Positions 14,899 to 23,049 of a stretch of 30,456 bases of DNA are shown here, one piece after another. Origin of the DNA: Ilumatobacter sp. (lineage in GTDB: Bacteria; Actinomycetota; Acidimicrobiia; Acidimicrobiales; Ilumatobacteraceae). The number at the start of each line of letters is the position of its first letter. Position 1 is the stretch's first letter. Where the stretch lies: positions 1 through 30,456 of the forward strand of contig JABJAB010000113.1 of the NCBI GenBank assembly GCA_018666235.1, read 5' to 3'. The notes under the pieces are model-generated. The model worked only from the letters and a program-made list of their open reading frames with translations, had not been told where the DNA came from and searched no databases. Position numbers and translations under genes: made by a program.

Positions 14899-16539
14899 TC
14901 ACGGCGAGCCACCCGACGACGTGATCCGCTCCTCAACGACGATGCGGACGTCTGCTGTGATGTCGCGGCCGAAGGACGCGCTGAGGTCATCGGCCAAATC
15001 GTCGACGTCGGCGAGCCCGTCGATGGGGCCGATCACGATGACGTTGACCACATCGTCGTCGACACTGCTCTCGACCAATCGGTGCAGCGGCGCATCTTTC
15101 AGCCACGTCGTGACCGCCTTGGCCGTTCGCGATTGATCGAGGGAATCTGAGGTGACCTGCGCGCCGTTTAAGAGCAAGCCGCCGATGACGATGAGTGCCA
15201 GGAGGCCGACCGAGGTCAGGGCGGTTCGCACTCGACGTTGGCCTTCGTACACCACGGACAGCGGCGTGACTCCGGTCAGCACAAAGGTGATTCCACCCAT
15301 CGTCAGGATGGCCACCATGTTGGTCATGAACAACAGGAGTGCGCCGTTGCCGGCTGCCCACTCAGCTTGGGAGTAGGCGATACCGACGACCGAGAGCGGA
15401 GGGACGAGCGAAATCGCGATGGCGACGCCGGGCAACGAATCCGAGACGTCTGGCCGTGACAGGCCGTATGCCCCGGCAGCGCCTGCGGTGAGCGCCGTAA
15501 TGAGGTCAACTGGCGTTGGCGTTGATCGAGCGACGATCTGAGTGTTCGTTGAGGGTGAGATGGCGACGGGAACGATCAGCCCGAGGAGAATGCCGATGCC
15601 GATGGCCAGCAGAATGCCGGCCGTTGCGATCAGGACCGCCATGGCGAGCCGGTTCGGCCATCCCATCACGAGCGAGATCGCAATCGCCATGAGCGGGGTC
15701 ATCAGCGGAGCGATCAACATGGCACCGATGACGATGGCCGTCGAGTCGGTCACGACCCCCATGGCGGCGATGATCGAAGCGAAGGTCATCAAGGTGAAAA
15801 AGCGAGTGATACGTCGCGGCTGATCCGGACCGTCGAAGAGAATCTTGTCGTAGAGCTCTTCGCGGGCGTCGACCGACTTGTGTCGATCGGCCAACCATGC
15901 GAGCGCGACATCGCCGACGGAAGCATCGGGGTGGACGTCGATGTCGCGATGGTCCACGATCGCGAAGATGGCAATCGTCGAGACGATGATCCACGCGACC
16001 GCTACAGCCACGGTGGCGGCCGACAGTGTCTCGGACGGAAATGCGAGCAACACGATGCCCGCAATCGCCGACGCCGTCGGGCGGACCGCGCTGAGCTCTT
16101 TGTCGGGATCGCGGCGACGGGCTCGGAAGGCCCTGATCGAAACCAGGACGAGGCTTGCTCCCAGGAGCCGGCCGATGGTGATCTCGGATTGCTCGGGCCA
16201 GCCGATCAGGAACCCTCCGAGGGCGGCGCTCCCAATGGCGGTGAAGACCCTGGTGGCGGTCAGTACGCGGTGACGGGCTGCGGTCCACAGCGTGGATGCT
16301 GCAATCCAGACGAAGGCAATGCCCAGCAGCCGGACGAGGATGCGGTCGGTGCGGTCTGGCCACGCCAACACCGCGCATCCGATGACGATGCTGCCAGCGG
16401 CGCGGACGACGACGGGGTCGGTGAGCAAGCGGCGGTTGAGCCTGCGGAGTTCGGTGGCGGGAGCAGTTGCGACGTCGGCAAGCTCGCCCGATCCGGGATT
16501 GGCATCGAGGTGGTGCTCGCGAGGGGGATCGGTGCTCAT
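14899..16539 (-). CDS. HdeD-like / DUF389 multipass membrane protein
   Basis: This 546-aa integral membrane protein has two parts. Residues ~40-190 contain about six short hydrophobic helices with HdeD/DUF308-type repeats (IGCAVLAWPDRTDRI, GGFLIGWPEQSEI, GIVLLAFPSET). Residues ~240-440 are a DUF389 domain (TDSTAIVIGAMLIAPLMTPL, GVAIAISLVPPLSVVGIAYS, NMVAILTMGGITFVL). A C-terminal soluble tail follows. DUF389 proteins are of unknown function, sometimes found with stress or transport genes. I chose the ATG at 16539 (MSTDPPREHH) because the frame upstream lies over a divergent gene; GGTGAG is 6 bases upstream. The combination of the two domains in one chain is seen directly. Confidence 0.9.
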   Translation of the reverse strand: MSTDPPREHHLDANPGSGELADVATAPATELRRLNRRLLTDPVVVRAAGSIVIGCAVLAWPDRTDRILVRLLGIAFVWIAASTLWTAARHRVLTATRVFTAIGSAALGGFLIGWPEQSEITIGRLLGASLVLVSIRAFRARRRDPDKELSAVRPTASAIAGIVLLAFPSETLSAATVAVAVAWIIVSTIAIFAIVDHRDIDVHPDASVGDVALAWLADRHKSVDAREELYDKILFDGPDQPRRITRFFTLMTFASIIAAMGVVTDSTAIVIGAMLIAPLMTPLMAIAISLVMGWPNRLAMAVLIATAGILLAIGIGILLGLIVPVAISPSTNTQIVARSTPTPVDLITALTAGAAGAYGLSRPDVSDSLPGVAIAISLVPPLSVVGIAYSQAEWAAGNGALLLFMTNMVAILTMGGITFVLTGVTPLSVVYEGQRRVRTALTSVGLLALIVIGGLLLNGAQVTSDSLDQSRTAKAVTTWLKDAPLHRLVESSVDDDVVNVIVIGPIDGLADVDDLADDLSASFGRDITADVRIVVEERITSSGGSP

Positions 16540-16590
16540 GTCGCTCACCAGCTTCGCATCTCTGTGACAGTGCTCATGCATGATGGCGAC

Positions 16591-16860
16591 ATGAATGAGC
16601 ACGAGGACTTCTCCATCGACTGTAAAACCTGCATCGGCGCAGGCACCACGGCGTGCAATGACTGCTTCGTCACGCATCTGCTCGCCAACGACGACGGCCC
16701 AATCGACTACGTGCCCGTCGTGCTTTCCGAAGTGCCTCGTCTTCCCGATCCGCAGGAGGTCGCGATCGCGCTGTTCATCCGGTCTGGCTTGGTCGACGAT
16801 CCGATCCAACTCGTTCCCGTCGACGAGTTCACGGGGTACGGCGTTCCCGTCCACGCCTGA
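16591..16860 (+). CDS. Small double-CxxC protein
   Basis: This 89-aa protein carries two CxxC motifs, CKTC and CNDC, separated by a short loop (IGAGTTA) near its N-terminus. This spacing suits a zinc ribbon or a small Fe-S or redox site. The remainder is acidic and Pro/Val-rich (YVPVVLSEVPRLPDP). The start is set by a CATGAT box 6 bases before the ATG at 16591. The open frame continues upstream antisense to DUF389, but that is shadow. It precedes queG by 20 bases on the same strand. I do not recognise the family; related short proteins may be confined to this lineage. Confidence 0.65.
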   Translation: MNEHEDFSIDCKTCIGAGTTACNDCFVTHLLANDDGPIDYVPVVLSEVPRLPDPQEVAIALFIRSGLVDDPIQLVPVDEFTGYGVPVHA

Positions 16861-16868
16861 TCGTTCCG

Positions 16869-16874
16869 TACGCT
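16869..16874 (+). promoter_or_regulatory. -10 box for leaderless queG
   Basis: TACGCT lies 6 bases before the GTG start of queG, within the short gap after the CxxC gene. Confidence 0.5.
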
Positions 16875-16880
16875 GCCGAT

Positions 16881-17936
16881 GTGCGTCGTCCCCAACCGGT
16901 TCCATCGATCGAGGAAATCACCGCGCACGTCGAAGACTGGGGCATCACCCACGTTGGTGTCTGCTCGGCAGACATTCTCACCGAAACTCGCACGACGCTG
17001 CACGAGCGCAAGGCAGCCGGGCTGCACGCCGACATGGGATTCACCTACCGCAACCCAGATCGATCAACCGATCCAGCGCATGCCGTCGACGGCGCATGGT
17101 CCATCATCGTCGCTGCTCGCCCGTACCTCACGGCCACCGAACCGCCAATCCCTGGTCCGGATGCTGGTCCGCACGCCCGAGTCGGCAAATACGCCTGGGT
17201 TGATCATTACGCACCGCTGCGCGCAGGCCTGCGGTCCGCGAGCAAGTTGATCCGCCGTTCGGGGCACCGTGCGGTCGCTTTCGCCGACGACAACTCCATC
17301 GTGGATCGCGCTGTGGCGCATCGAGCTGGCCTCGGCTGGTACGGCAAGAACGCCAATTTGCTGATCCCTGGTGCCGGCAGCTTCTTTGTCCTCGGATCAA
17401 TCATCACCACCGCCGACTACGAGTGGAACGAGCGAGTTGCCCCTGATGGGTGCGGGAGTTGCACCAAGTGCTTCGAGGGCTGCCCGACCGACGCAATCAT
17501 TGCGCCCGGCGTCATCGACGGCAATCGCTGCCTCAGTTGGGTGATGCAGCGCCCGGGTTCGATTCCACTCGAATACCGAGCGGCGATTCACGATCGCATC
17601 TATGGCTGCGATGACTGCCAAGACGTTTGCCCGATCTCTGTGCGGCTCGGCCAGCGCAACACGGTGGCGTTGTCACCGGAGGCGCAGGCGTGGGTCGACG
17701 CACTCGAACTGCTCGACCGCCCTGACGACTGGATCGAGGATCGCTATGGCCGGTGGTACATCGCCAACCGCGACTTTGACTTGGTGCGCCGCAATGCACT
17801 GGTCGTTGTCGGCAACGTCGGCGACCCGACAGACATGCGTGTTCGAGCCACTGTCGAGCGCTACCGTCAACACTCCAACGCAGTGCTGGTCGAACACGCC
17901 GACTGGGCTGCGCGGCAACTCCTCGCACGCTCATGA
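16881..17936 (+). CDS. queG: Epoxyqueuosine reductase
   Basis: This 351-aa enzyme carries out the last step of queuosine tRNA modification, reducing epoxyqueuosine with cobalamin and two [4Fe-4S] clusters. The cluster motifs are CGSCTKCFEGCP (191-202) and CDDCQDVCP (243-251), with C217 between. The segment FADDNSIVDRAVAHRAGLGWYGKN (start near residue 134) contains the catalytic Asp region and the conserved AGLGWxGKN block. A C-terminal HEAT-like helical part is present. The usual GRDYH stretch reads WVDHY here. Start: GTG at 16881, 6 bases after TACGCT; an out-of-frame ATG two bases upstream is rejected. The stop overlaps the next gene by 4 bases. Confidence 0.93.
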   Translation: MRRPQPVPSIEEITAHVEDWGITHVGVCSADILTETRTTLHERKAAGLHADMGFTYRNPDRSTDPAHAVDGAWSIIVAARPYLTATEPPIPGPDAGPHARVGKYAWVDHYAPLRAGLRSASKLIRRSGHRAVAFADDNSIVDRAVAHRAGLGWYGKNANLLIPGAGSFFVLGSIITTADYEWNERVAPDGCGSCTKCFEGCPTDAIIAPGVIDGNRCLSWVMQRPGSIPLEYRAAIHDRIYGCDDCQDVCPISVRLGQRNTVALSPEAQAWVDALELLDRPDDWIEDRYGRWYIANRDFDLVRRNALVVVGNVGDPTDMRVRATVERYRQHSNAVLVEHADWAARQLLARS

Positions 17937-19054
17937 AACATCTGCTCGTCACCAACGACTATCCACCCAAGATCGGCGGCATCCAGTCTCTGCTGTGGGA
18001 ATGGTGGCGTCGTCTTCCGGCGGACAAGTTTGCCGTGCTTACGAGCCCCTACGACGGGACCGCAGAATTCGATGCTGGCGAGCCGTATCGGATCGAGCGC
18101 ACTCGCGAGCCGTTTCTGCTCCCGCATCCGTGGATGGTCAGGCAGATCAATGACCTGGTCGATGACTTCGGCGCCGATCTCGTCGTCCTCGACCCGGCAG
18201 TGCCGCTGGGGCTCGTTGGCCCTTCGTTGAAGGTGCCATACGACCTGGTGTTGCATGGTGCGGAGGTCACCATCCCGGGACGATTGCCAGGGTCGAAACA
18301 AGCACTCGCCTACACACTCAAGCGAGCCCGCAAGATCATCGCCGCGGGCGGATATCCCGCAGCCGAGGCGGATCACGCTGCTGGCCGGTCGCTGCCGACC
18401 ACGGTGGTCCCGTGCGGCGTCGATCCCGACAAGTTCGTGCCGCTGTCGCCGTCGGAGCGCGCCGCTGCGCGCGAGCAGCTCGGCCTCCCCGTCGATGCCG
18501 AATTGGTGGTCAGCGTGTCGCGGCTGGTTCCGCGCAAGGGCTTCGACACGGCTATTCGTGCTGTCGCCCGCCTGAAGCACTCGCGACCCGACCTCTTGCT
18601 GGTCATTGCCGGTGGCGGACGCGAGGAAAATCGACTCAAGCGCCTCGCCGAGGAACTCGACGCTCCCGTGCGGTTCCTGGGTCGCGTGCCCAACGCTGAC
18701 CTGACTCCGCTCTACGGCTGCGGTGATGTGTTCACGATGTTGTGTCGCAATCGATGGGGCGGCCTCGAACAAGAGGGCTTCGGCATCGTGTTCATCGAGG
18801 CAGCCTCATGCGGCGTGCCGCAGATCGCCGGCGACTCAGGCGGCGCGGCTGAAGCGGTTGCCCACGGTGAAACCGGGCTCGTGGTCAGCGAACCCGAGAA
18901 CGTGCAGATGGTTGCCGACGCCATTGCCCAACTCCTCGATGACGACGAGTTGCGCGCGTCGATGGCGACGCGGTCGCGCGAGCGCGTGCTTGCGGAGTTC
19001 TCCTATGACGTGCTTGCTCAGCGTCTTGGTGAGACGCTCGGCGTCTTCGACTGA
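17933..19054 (+). CDS. pimB: GT4 glycosyltransferase, PimB-like
   Basis: This 373-aa retaining GT-B glycosyltransferase is probably a GDP-mannose-dependent mannosyltransferase acting on phosphatidyl-inositol mannosides or a related glycolipid at the inner membrane face. The N-terminus HLLVTNDYPPKIGGIQ is typical of actinobacterial PimB/MgtA proteins. The C-terminal half has the nucleotide-sugar site: VSRLVPRKGFD, then EQEGFGIVFIEAASCG with the E-x7-E pattern. ATG overlaps the queG stop (ATGA). The following membrane, SRPBCC and glucokinase genes resemble a neighbourhood I recall from other actinobacteria. The exact acceptor is inferred, so the symbol is tentative. Confidence 0.85.
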   Translation: MKHLLVTNDYPPKIGGIQSLLWEWWRRLPADKFAVLTSPYDGTAEFDAGEPYRIERTREPFLLPHPWMVRQINDLVDDFGADLVVLDPAVPLGLVGPSLKVPYDLVLHGAEVTIPGRLPGSKQALAYTLKRARKIIAAGGYPAAEADHAAGRSLPTTVVPCGVDPDKFVPLSPSERAAAREQLGLPVDAELVVSVSRLVPRKGFDTAIRAVARLKHSRPDLLLVIAGGGREENRLKRLAEELDAPVRFLGRVPNADLTPLYGCGDVFTMLCRNRWGGLEQEGFGIVFIEAASCGVPQIAGDSGGAAEAVAHGETGLVVSEPENVQMVADAIAQLLDDDELRASMATRSRERVLAEFSYDVLAQRLGETLGVFD

Positions 19055-19072
19055 CTCTGCTGGCACAATGGC

Positions 19073-19669
19073 ATGGTGACCACCGGCGAACTTGATCGCA
19101 CGCCCGCTCGGGGCTCGACGGAACAGGGAATCATCATCGTCAAAGCCACCATCGTCGGCACGGCGCTGTTTGTGGTCACGGCGATCTTCGCCGCTGCGGT
19201 GTTCACCACGGCTGCGCAGTGGGTGGGTGCCGTGACGGCGATGGCACTGTTCATGGTCGGCGTGTTTGCCTTCCTGTGGGGCTTCTGGAATGCCATTCAA
19301 CGCAGCCGCGAAGAAGAGGTCTCGGTCACCCAACTCTTCCTGCTGCTCGGCGCCGGCACTCCGGCAGCGGTTCGCCGCACCATGTTGTCAATGCTGGCCA
19401 TCCAGGTGGTCACGGCGTTCGGCACGGCAATCTGGCGGCTCGATGGCCCAGACGGCAGTCCAGGGTCATCGCTGGCGGTCGGGTTGCTCGTTCCCATGTT
19501 CGGACTCGGCATGAACGGTCTCTGGGCGGCCTATCACGCGAACTTCGGTCCGCGGCTTGATGCCGACGGGGCCCCGATGCGCGACCCGATGCGCGAGGCC
19601 AGTGCCAATTCGCGCCAAGATGGCGGGACATCGACCGCCTCCATCGACCAGAATGAGGACCATGGCTGA
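19073..19669 (+). CDS. Conserved actinobacterial membrane protein
   Basis: This 198-aa protein has a short polar N-terminus and hydrophobic segments at about 20-42, 46-68, 100-117 and 130-152, then a polar Asp/Ser-rich tail. It is not assigned to a named family. CACAAT lies 3 bases before the ATG and 6 before the adjacent GTG (19076). If transcription is leaderless as for its neighbours, GTG is the true start. Its 3' end overlaps the SRPBCC gene by 8 bases. Its position between pimB and an SRPBCC protein suggests an envelope role. Confidence 0.8.
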   Translation: MVTTGELDRTPARGSTEQGIIIVKATIVGTALFVVTAIFAAAVFTTAAQWVGAVTAMALFMVGVFAFLWGFWNAIQRSREEEVSVTQLFLLLGAGTPAAVRRTMLSMLAIQVVTAFGTAIWRLDGPDGSPGSSLAVGLLVPMFGLGMNGLWAAYHANFGPRLDADGAPMRDPMREASANSRQDGGTSTASIDQNEDHG

Positions 19670-20093
19670 GACAGCAACGGAGAGCATCACCATCGAGGCG
19701 TCGCCAGAACGCGTCTGGGAGATCGCTGTCGATATCGAGAACTATCCCGAATGGGCGCGTGACATCAAGAATGTGACGGTGCACGCGACCGATGACCGGG
19801 GCCGTCCGTCCGAAGTCGAGTTCCGGGCGTCAGCACTCGGTCGCAGCACCCACTACACGCTCGCGTACGACTACACCAACGCTCCCGCCGAGCTTGGTTG
19901 GCGGATGCTGCGCGGCGACATCCAACGCTCGATTGACGGCGTCTTCAAGTTTGCGCCGTCAGGTGCAGGCACCGAAGTGCAGTACGACCTCGCCATCGAC
20001 TTGGTGGTGCCGCTGCCAGGGTTTGTGAAGCGTCGCGCTGAAGTGCGCATCCTCAACACCGTGCGCGAGCTCAAGGTCCGAGCCGAAGGATGA
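19662..20093 (+). CDS. SRPBCC-family (polyketide cyclase/dehydrase-like) protein
   Basis: This 143-aa START-like fold protein is a hydrophobic-ligand-binding barrel. The pattern SITIEASPERVWEIAVDIENYPEW at the N-terminus and a later charged strand (VQYDLAIDLVVPLPGFV) with a long C-terminal helix are typical. Actinobacterial homologs cluster with lipid or glycan genes; the ligand is unknown. The ATG at 19662 has a GAGGAC site just upstream and lies inside the end of the preceding gene. Its stop overlaps the glucokinase start (ATGA). Confidence 0.9.
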   Translation: MAETATESITIEASPERVWEIAVDIENYPEWARDIKNVTVHATDDRGRPSEVEFRASALGRSTHYTLAYDYTNAPAELGWRMLRGDIQRSIDGVFKFAPSGAGTEVQYDLAIDLVVPLPGFVKRRAEVRILNTVRELKVRAEG

Positions 20094-21058
20094 CCGGGGC
20101 CGGTGTACTGCCGGCTCGTCGCGTCGGCATTGACGTCGGAGGCACGAAGGCGCTTGGCGTTGCGCTCGACGCGACCGGTGCGGTCGTCGCCGAAGACCGC
20201 CGCCCGACGCCGCGCGGGGTCAACAGCCTCGGTCCACTGATCGACGTACTGGCCGAACTCGCTGAGTCGCTCGGCCTCGAGGGCAGTCTTGGTGTCGGCG
20301 TGCCGGGTCTCGTGACGCACGAAGGAGTGTTGCGTGCTGCTCCAAACCTCGATGGCGTTGCTGACTTCGACGTACGCGGACTGTTGGTTGACCGGCTTGG
20401 CGGCCAGATCGTCGTCGACAATGACGCGACCTGCGCAACGGTTGCCGAATGGCAGCTTGGCGCTGGCGCAGGCGTCGACAATCTGATGCTCGTCACGCTT
20501 GGCACCGGCATCGGCGGCGGCGTGGTGAGTAACGGTGCGCTGCAGCGCGGGCTCAACGGATTTGCAGGCGAATTTGGGCACATGGTCGTGCACCCTGATG
20601 GGCCACGCTGTCCGTGCGGTCGACGAGGCTGCTGGGAACGCTATGCGTCCGGCTCAGGTCTGGCGATGCTCGCGCGGGAGGCGGCAACGGGTCGACGCCT
20701 GAAGAACGTGGTGCGTCTCGCTGGCGGCGATGCGCAAGCAGTTCGTGGCGAGCATGTGCAGGCTGCGGCGCGCGAGGGCGATCCTGAAGCGCTCGCTGTC
20801 ATCGACGACTTCGGGCGCTGGGTCGCACTGGGGTTGTCAAATCTCACAAATGCGTTCGACCCGGAGATGTTCGTGTTGGGTGGGGGGCTGGCGTCGGGAG
20901 CGGACCTGTACCTCGATCCGATTGTTCGTTGGTACGGCGAGTTGCTGTATCAGCCTGATCTGCGCCCGATGCCGCGTGTCGAGTTCGCCGAGTGGGGCCC
21001 GCTTGCGGGCGCCGTCGGAGCCGCCCTGCTCCCCGGTATCTCCAGCGCCCCCTGCTGA
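20090..21058 (+). CDS. glk: ROK-family glucokinase
   Basis: This 322-aa enzyme phosphorylates glucose with ATP. The first phosphate loop is GIDVGGTKALGVALD, and the sugar-binding and catalytic regions are DNDAT and TLGTGIGGGVV. The ROK signature with zinc ligands is GEFGHMVVHPDGPRCPCGRRGCWE. Together with the length this fits actinobacterial glucokinases rather than ROK repressors, as there is no N-terminal helix-turn-helix. It is the last gene of the queG-pimB-SRPBCC run. It is followed by a spacer with two hairpins. Confidence 0.92.
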   Translation: MTGAGVLPARRVGIDVGGTKALGVALDATGAVVAEDRRPTPRGVNSLGPLIDVLAELAESLGLEGSLGVGVPGLVTHEGVLRAAPNLDGVADFDVRGLLVDRLGGQIVVDNDATCATVAEWQLGAGAGVDNLMLVTLGTGIGGGVVSNGALQRGLNGFAGEFGHMVVHPDGPRCPCGRRGCWERYASGSGLAMLAREAATGRRLKNVVRLAGGDAQAVRGEHVQAAAREGDPEALAVIDDFGRWVALGLSNLTNAFDPEMFVLGGGLASGADLYLDPIVRWYGELLYQPDLRPMPRVEFAEWGPLAGAVGAALLPGISSAPC

Positions 21059-21071
21059 AACGTGGGGGAAA

Positions 21072-21090
21072 ATGTTCGCTGTGCGAACAT
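21072..21090. promoter_or_regulatory. 19-bp palindrome between glk and alaC
   Basis: ATGTTCGC, a TGT centre and GCGAACAT form a perfect 8-bp inverted repeat. It could be a dimeric repressor site or a hairpin. The half-site order (GTTC then GAAC) is the reverse of the actinobacterial LexA box. It abuts a second inverted repeat. Confidence 0.6.
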
Positions 21091-21121
21091 CACGCCCCAT
21101 ATTTCGGGATCGTGGGGTGTG
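21091..21121. promoter_or_regulatory. Second inverted repeat upstream of alaC
   Basis: CACGCCCCA (21091-21099) pairs with TGGGGTGTG (21113-21121), nine pairs with one G-U, round a 13-base loop. There is no T-run after it, so terminator function is doubtful. It ends 52 bases before the alaC start. Confidence 0.5.
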
Positions 21122-21161
21122 ACGGATGGAATGGGCACGTCCTGTCGGGGAGTCGAGTCGC

Positions 21162-21167
21162 TAGTTT
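21162..21167 (+). promoter_or_regulatory. -10 box for leaderless alaC
   Basis: TAGTTT lies exactly 6 bases before the ATG at 21174. Confidence 0.5.
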
Positions 21168-21173
21168 TCGGGG

Positions 21174-22379
21174 ATGGACTTTCGACGAATCGAAAACCTG
21201 CCCCCGTACGTTTTCTCGATCATCAATGGATTGAAGATCGAGGCACGTCGCGCAGGTCATGACGTCGTCGATCTCGGATTCGGCAACCCCGACATTCCCT
21301 CGCCCGACGTGGCGGTTGCGAAACTTGCCGAGGCTGCCCAGAATCCGAAGAACCACCGGTATTCGCTGAGCCGCGGGCTTCCGAAGCTCCGCGAGGCCAT
21401 TGCTGGCTACTACAAGGACAAGTGGGACGTCGATCTCGACCCCGAGCTCGAGATCACCAACACGATTGGCTCCAAGGAGGGCTTCACCCACCTGATGTGG
21501 GTGCTGCTTGATCGGGGCGATGCGGCCATCGTGCCGAGCCCGAGCTATCCGATCCACATGTACGGCCCGCTCTTTGCCGGCGCCGACCTGCGGCAGGTTC
21601 CGATGAAGTTCCTTGCGAACCCAAGCCAGCGCGAGAACTTCGCGGACGACTTCATGGACAGCCTCAACACCGCGTGGGATGTCGGCTGGCCCAAGCCGCG
21701 CGTCCTCGTGATCTCATTCCCGCACAACCCGACAGGCGCCACGGTTGATCTGGCGTTCATGCAGCGCGTTGTCGACTTCTGCCGCGAGAAAGAGATGATC
21801 GTCGTCCACGATCATGCCTACGCCGACATCGGCTTCGACGGTCACGAGCCGCCAAGCATTCTGCAGGCCGAGGGTGCCAAGGAATGTGCCGTCGAGCTGT
21901 ATTCGATGACGAAGAGTTTCTCGATGTCGGGTTGGCGCTGCGCCTTCCTGCTCGGCAACGCCGAGGTCGTGCAAGCGCTGGTCAAGATCAAGAGCTATCT
22001 GGACTACGGCATGTTCCAGCCGGTGCAGATTGCTGCAACGGTGACCATCAACGAGGCGGCTGACTTCCCGGACCAGGTGCGTGGCGTCTACGAGTCGCGC
22101 TGTGACACGCTCATCGACGGCCTCAGCCGCATTGGGTGGGACGTGCCCAAGCCGGGTGGAACGATGTTTGTCTGGGCCCCGATCCCCGAGGCGTATGCCG
22201 AGATGGGCTCGGTCGAGTTCTGTTCGCATGTGGTCCGTGAGGCTGACGTCGCTCTCTCGCCAGGCGTGGGGTTCGGCCCAGGCGGCGAAGGTTTCGCTCG
22301 GTTCGCACTCATCGAGAACGAGCTGCGCATCAATCAGGCCATTCGGAACCTGAAGCGCGGCTTGCCCAAGCTCGGCTGA
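21174..22379 (+). CDS. alaC: Alanine transaminase, AlaC type
   Basis: This 401-aa PLP-dependent class I/II aminotransferase probably makes alanine from pyruvate and glutamate. It matches AlaC closely along its length: LPPYVFSIINGLK at the N-terminus, GFGNPDIPSP, HRYSLSRGLPKLREAI, IGSKEGFTHLM and PSPSYPIHMYGPL. The cofactor lysine is K247 in SMTKSFSMSGWR, with HNPTG and VVHDHAYADI supplying ring contacts. The C-terminal FALIENELRI contains the carboxylate-binding arginine region. The ATG lies 6 bases after TAGTTT with no ribosome site, so the mRNA is probably leaderless. It may be controlled through the inverted repeats at 21072-21121. Confidence 0.92.
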   Translation: MDFRRIENLPPYVFSIINGLKIEARRAGHDVVDLGFGNPDIPSPDVAVAKLAEAAQNPKNHRYSLSRGLPKLREAIAGYYKDKWDVDLDPELEITNTIGSKEGFTHLMWVLLDRGDAAIVPSPSYPIHMYGPLFAGADLRQVPMKFLANPSQRENFADDFMDSLNTAWDVGWPKPRVLVISFPHNPTGATVDLAFMQRVVDFCREKEMIVVHDHAYADIGFDGHEPPSILQAEGAKECAVELYSMTKSFSMSGWRCAFLLGNAEVVQALVKIKSYLDYGMFQPVQIAATVTINEAADFPDQVRGVYESRCDTLIDGLSRIGWDVPKPGGTMFVWAPIPEAYAEMGSVEFCSHVVREADVALSPGVGFGPGGEGFARFALIENELRINQAIRNLKRGLPKLG

Positions 22380-22412
22380 GCTGCGCGAAACCCGCCGGTA
22401 ACACTCGGTCGC

Positions 22413-22418
22413 TACATT
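22413..22418 (+). promoter_or_regulatory. -10 box for the ACT-domain gene
   Basis: TACATT sits 7 bases before the ATG at 22426; there is no ribosome site. Confidence 0.5.
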
Positions 22419-22425
22419 CCTCGCC

Positions 22426-23040
22426 ATGATCACTGTCGTTGTCCGCGTCTGGATGCCGGATCGTCCAGGCGCGCTTGGCCAGGTCGCGAGCAGGATCGGT
22501 GCGGTGCGCGGCGACGTGCTGGGGATCGAGATTCTCGAACAGGGAGCGGGACGAGCGATCGACGAACTCACGGTGGCACTGCCGGGGGAGGAGCTGATCA
22601 GCCTGTTGTCCGCTGAGATCGATGACGTTGACGGTGTGTCGGTCGAGAACATCCGCCAGGTCGATATCGATCGCATCGATACGAACCTCGCTGCGTTGGC
22701 GGTGGGCGCCGCGATGGCTGAGTGCGACCCCGACGATCGCCTCGAGGTGCTGTGCTCAGGTCTGCAACGGGTGGTTGAAGCCGACTGGGTGGTGGCGATG
22801 CGCGGTGGCGACACCGTGGCTGAGTACGGAGAGGCGCCAGAACTGGCCTGGCTGCAGGCCTTTCTTGCCGGGAGTGAACACCTCGACGGCATCGACGATG
22901 CGGCGCCGAGCGACATGGTTTGGGCCCATCTGGTCGCGTCAGGCATGTACGTCGCTGCAGGACGTGCCGAGCGCCCGATTCACGAGCGTGAACGAGTGCG
23001 GGTCAGCCTGCTCGGTCGTCTCGCCGACGCTCTGCTGTAG
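22426..23040 (+). CDS. ACT-domain protein
   Basis: This 204-aa protein has an N-terminal ACT domain in residues 1-75 (VVVRVWMPDRPGALGQVASRIG), a fold that binds amino acids as an allosteric sensor. The following ~130 residues have no motif that I recognise but are regular in hydrophobic pattern and could be a GAF-like or other sensory module. The neighbouring aminotransferase suggests an amino-acid-responsive role. The gene is on its own promoter and converges on glpK with 9 bases between stops. Confidence 0.85.
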   Translation: MITVVVRVWMPDRPGALGQVASRIGAVRGDVLGIEILEQGAGRAIDELTVALPGEELISLLSAEIDDVDGVSVENIRQVDIDRIDTNLAALAVGAAMAECDPDDRLEVLCSGLQRVVEADWVVAMRGGDTVAEYGEAPELAWLQAFLAGSEHLDGIDDAAPSDMVWAHLVASGMYVAAGRAERPIHERERVRVSLLGRLADALL

Positions 23041-23049
23041 GGCGCAGAG

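Noticed and set aside
15880..16590. Long plus-strand frame leading into the CxxC gene
   Set aside because: It is antisense to the DUF389 membrane-protein gene and has low-complexity, charged translation; only the part from 16591 looks real.
21072..21090. SOS (LexA) box
   Set aside because: Actinobacterial LexA sites read GAAC-N4-GTTC; this palindrome has the halves in the opposite order.
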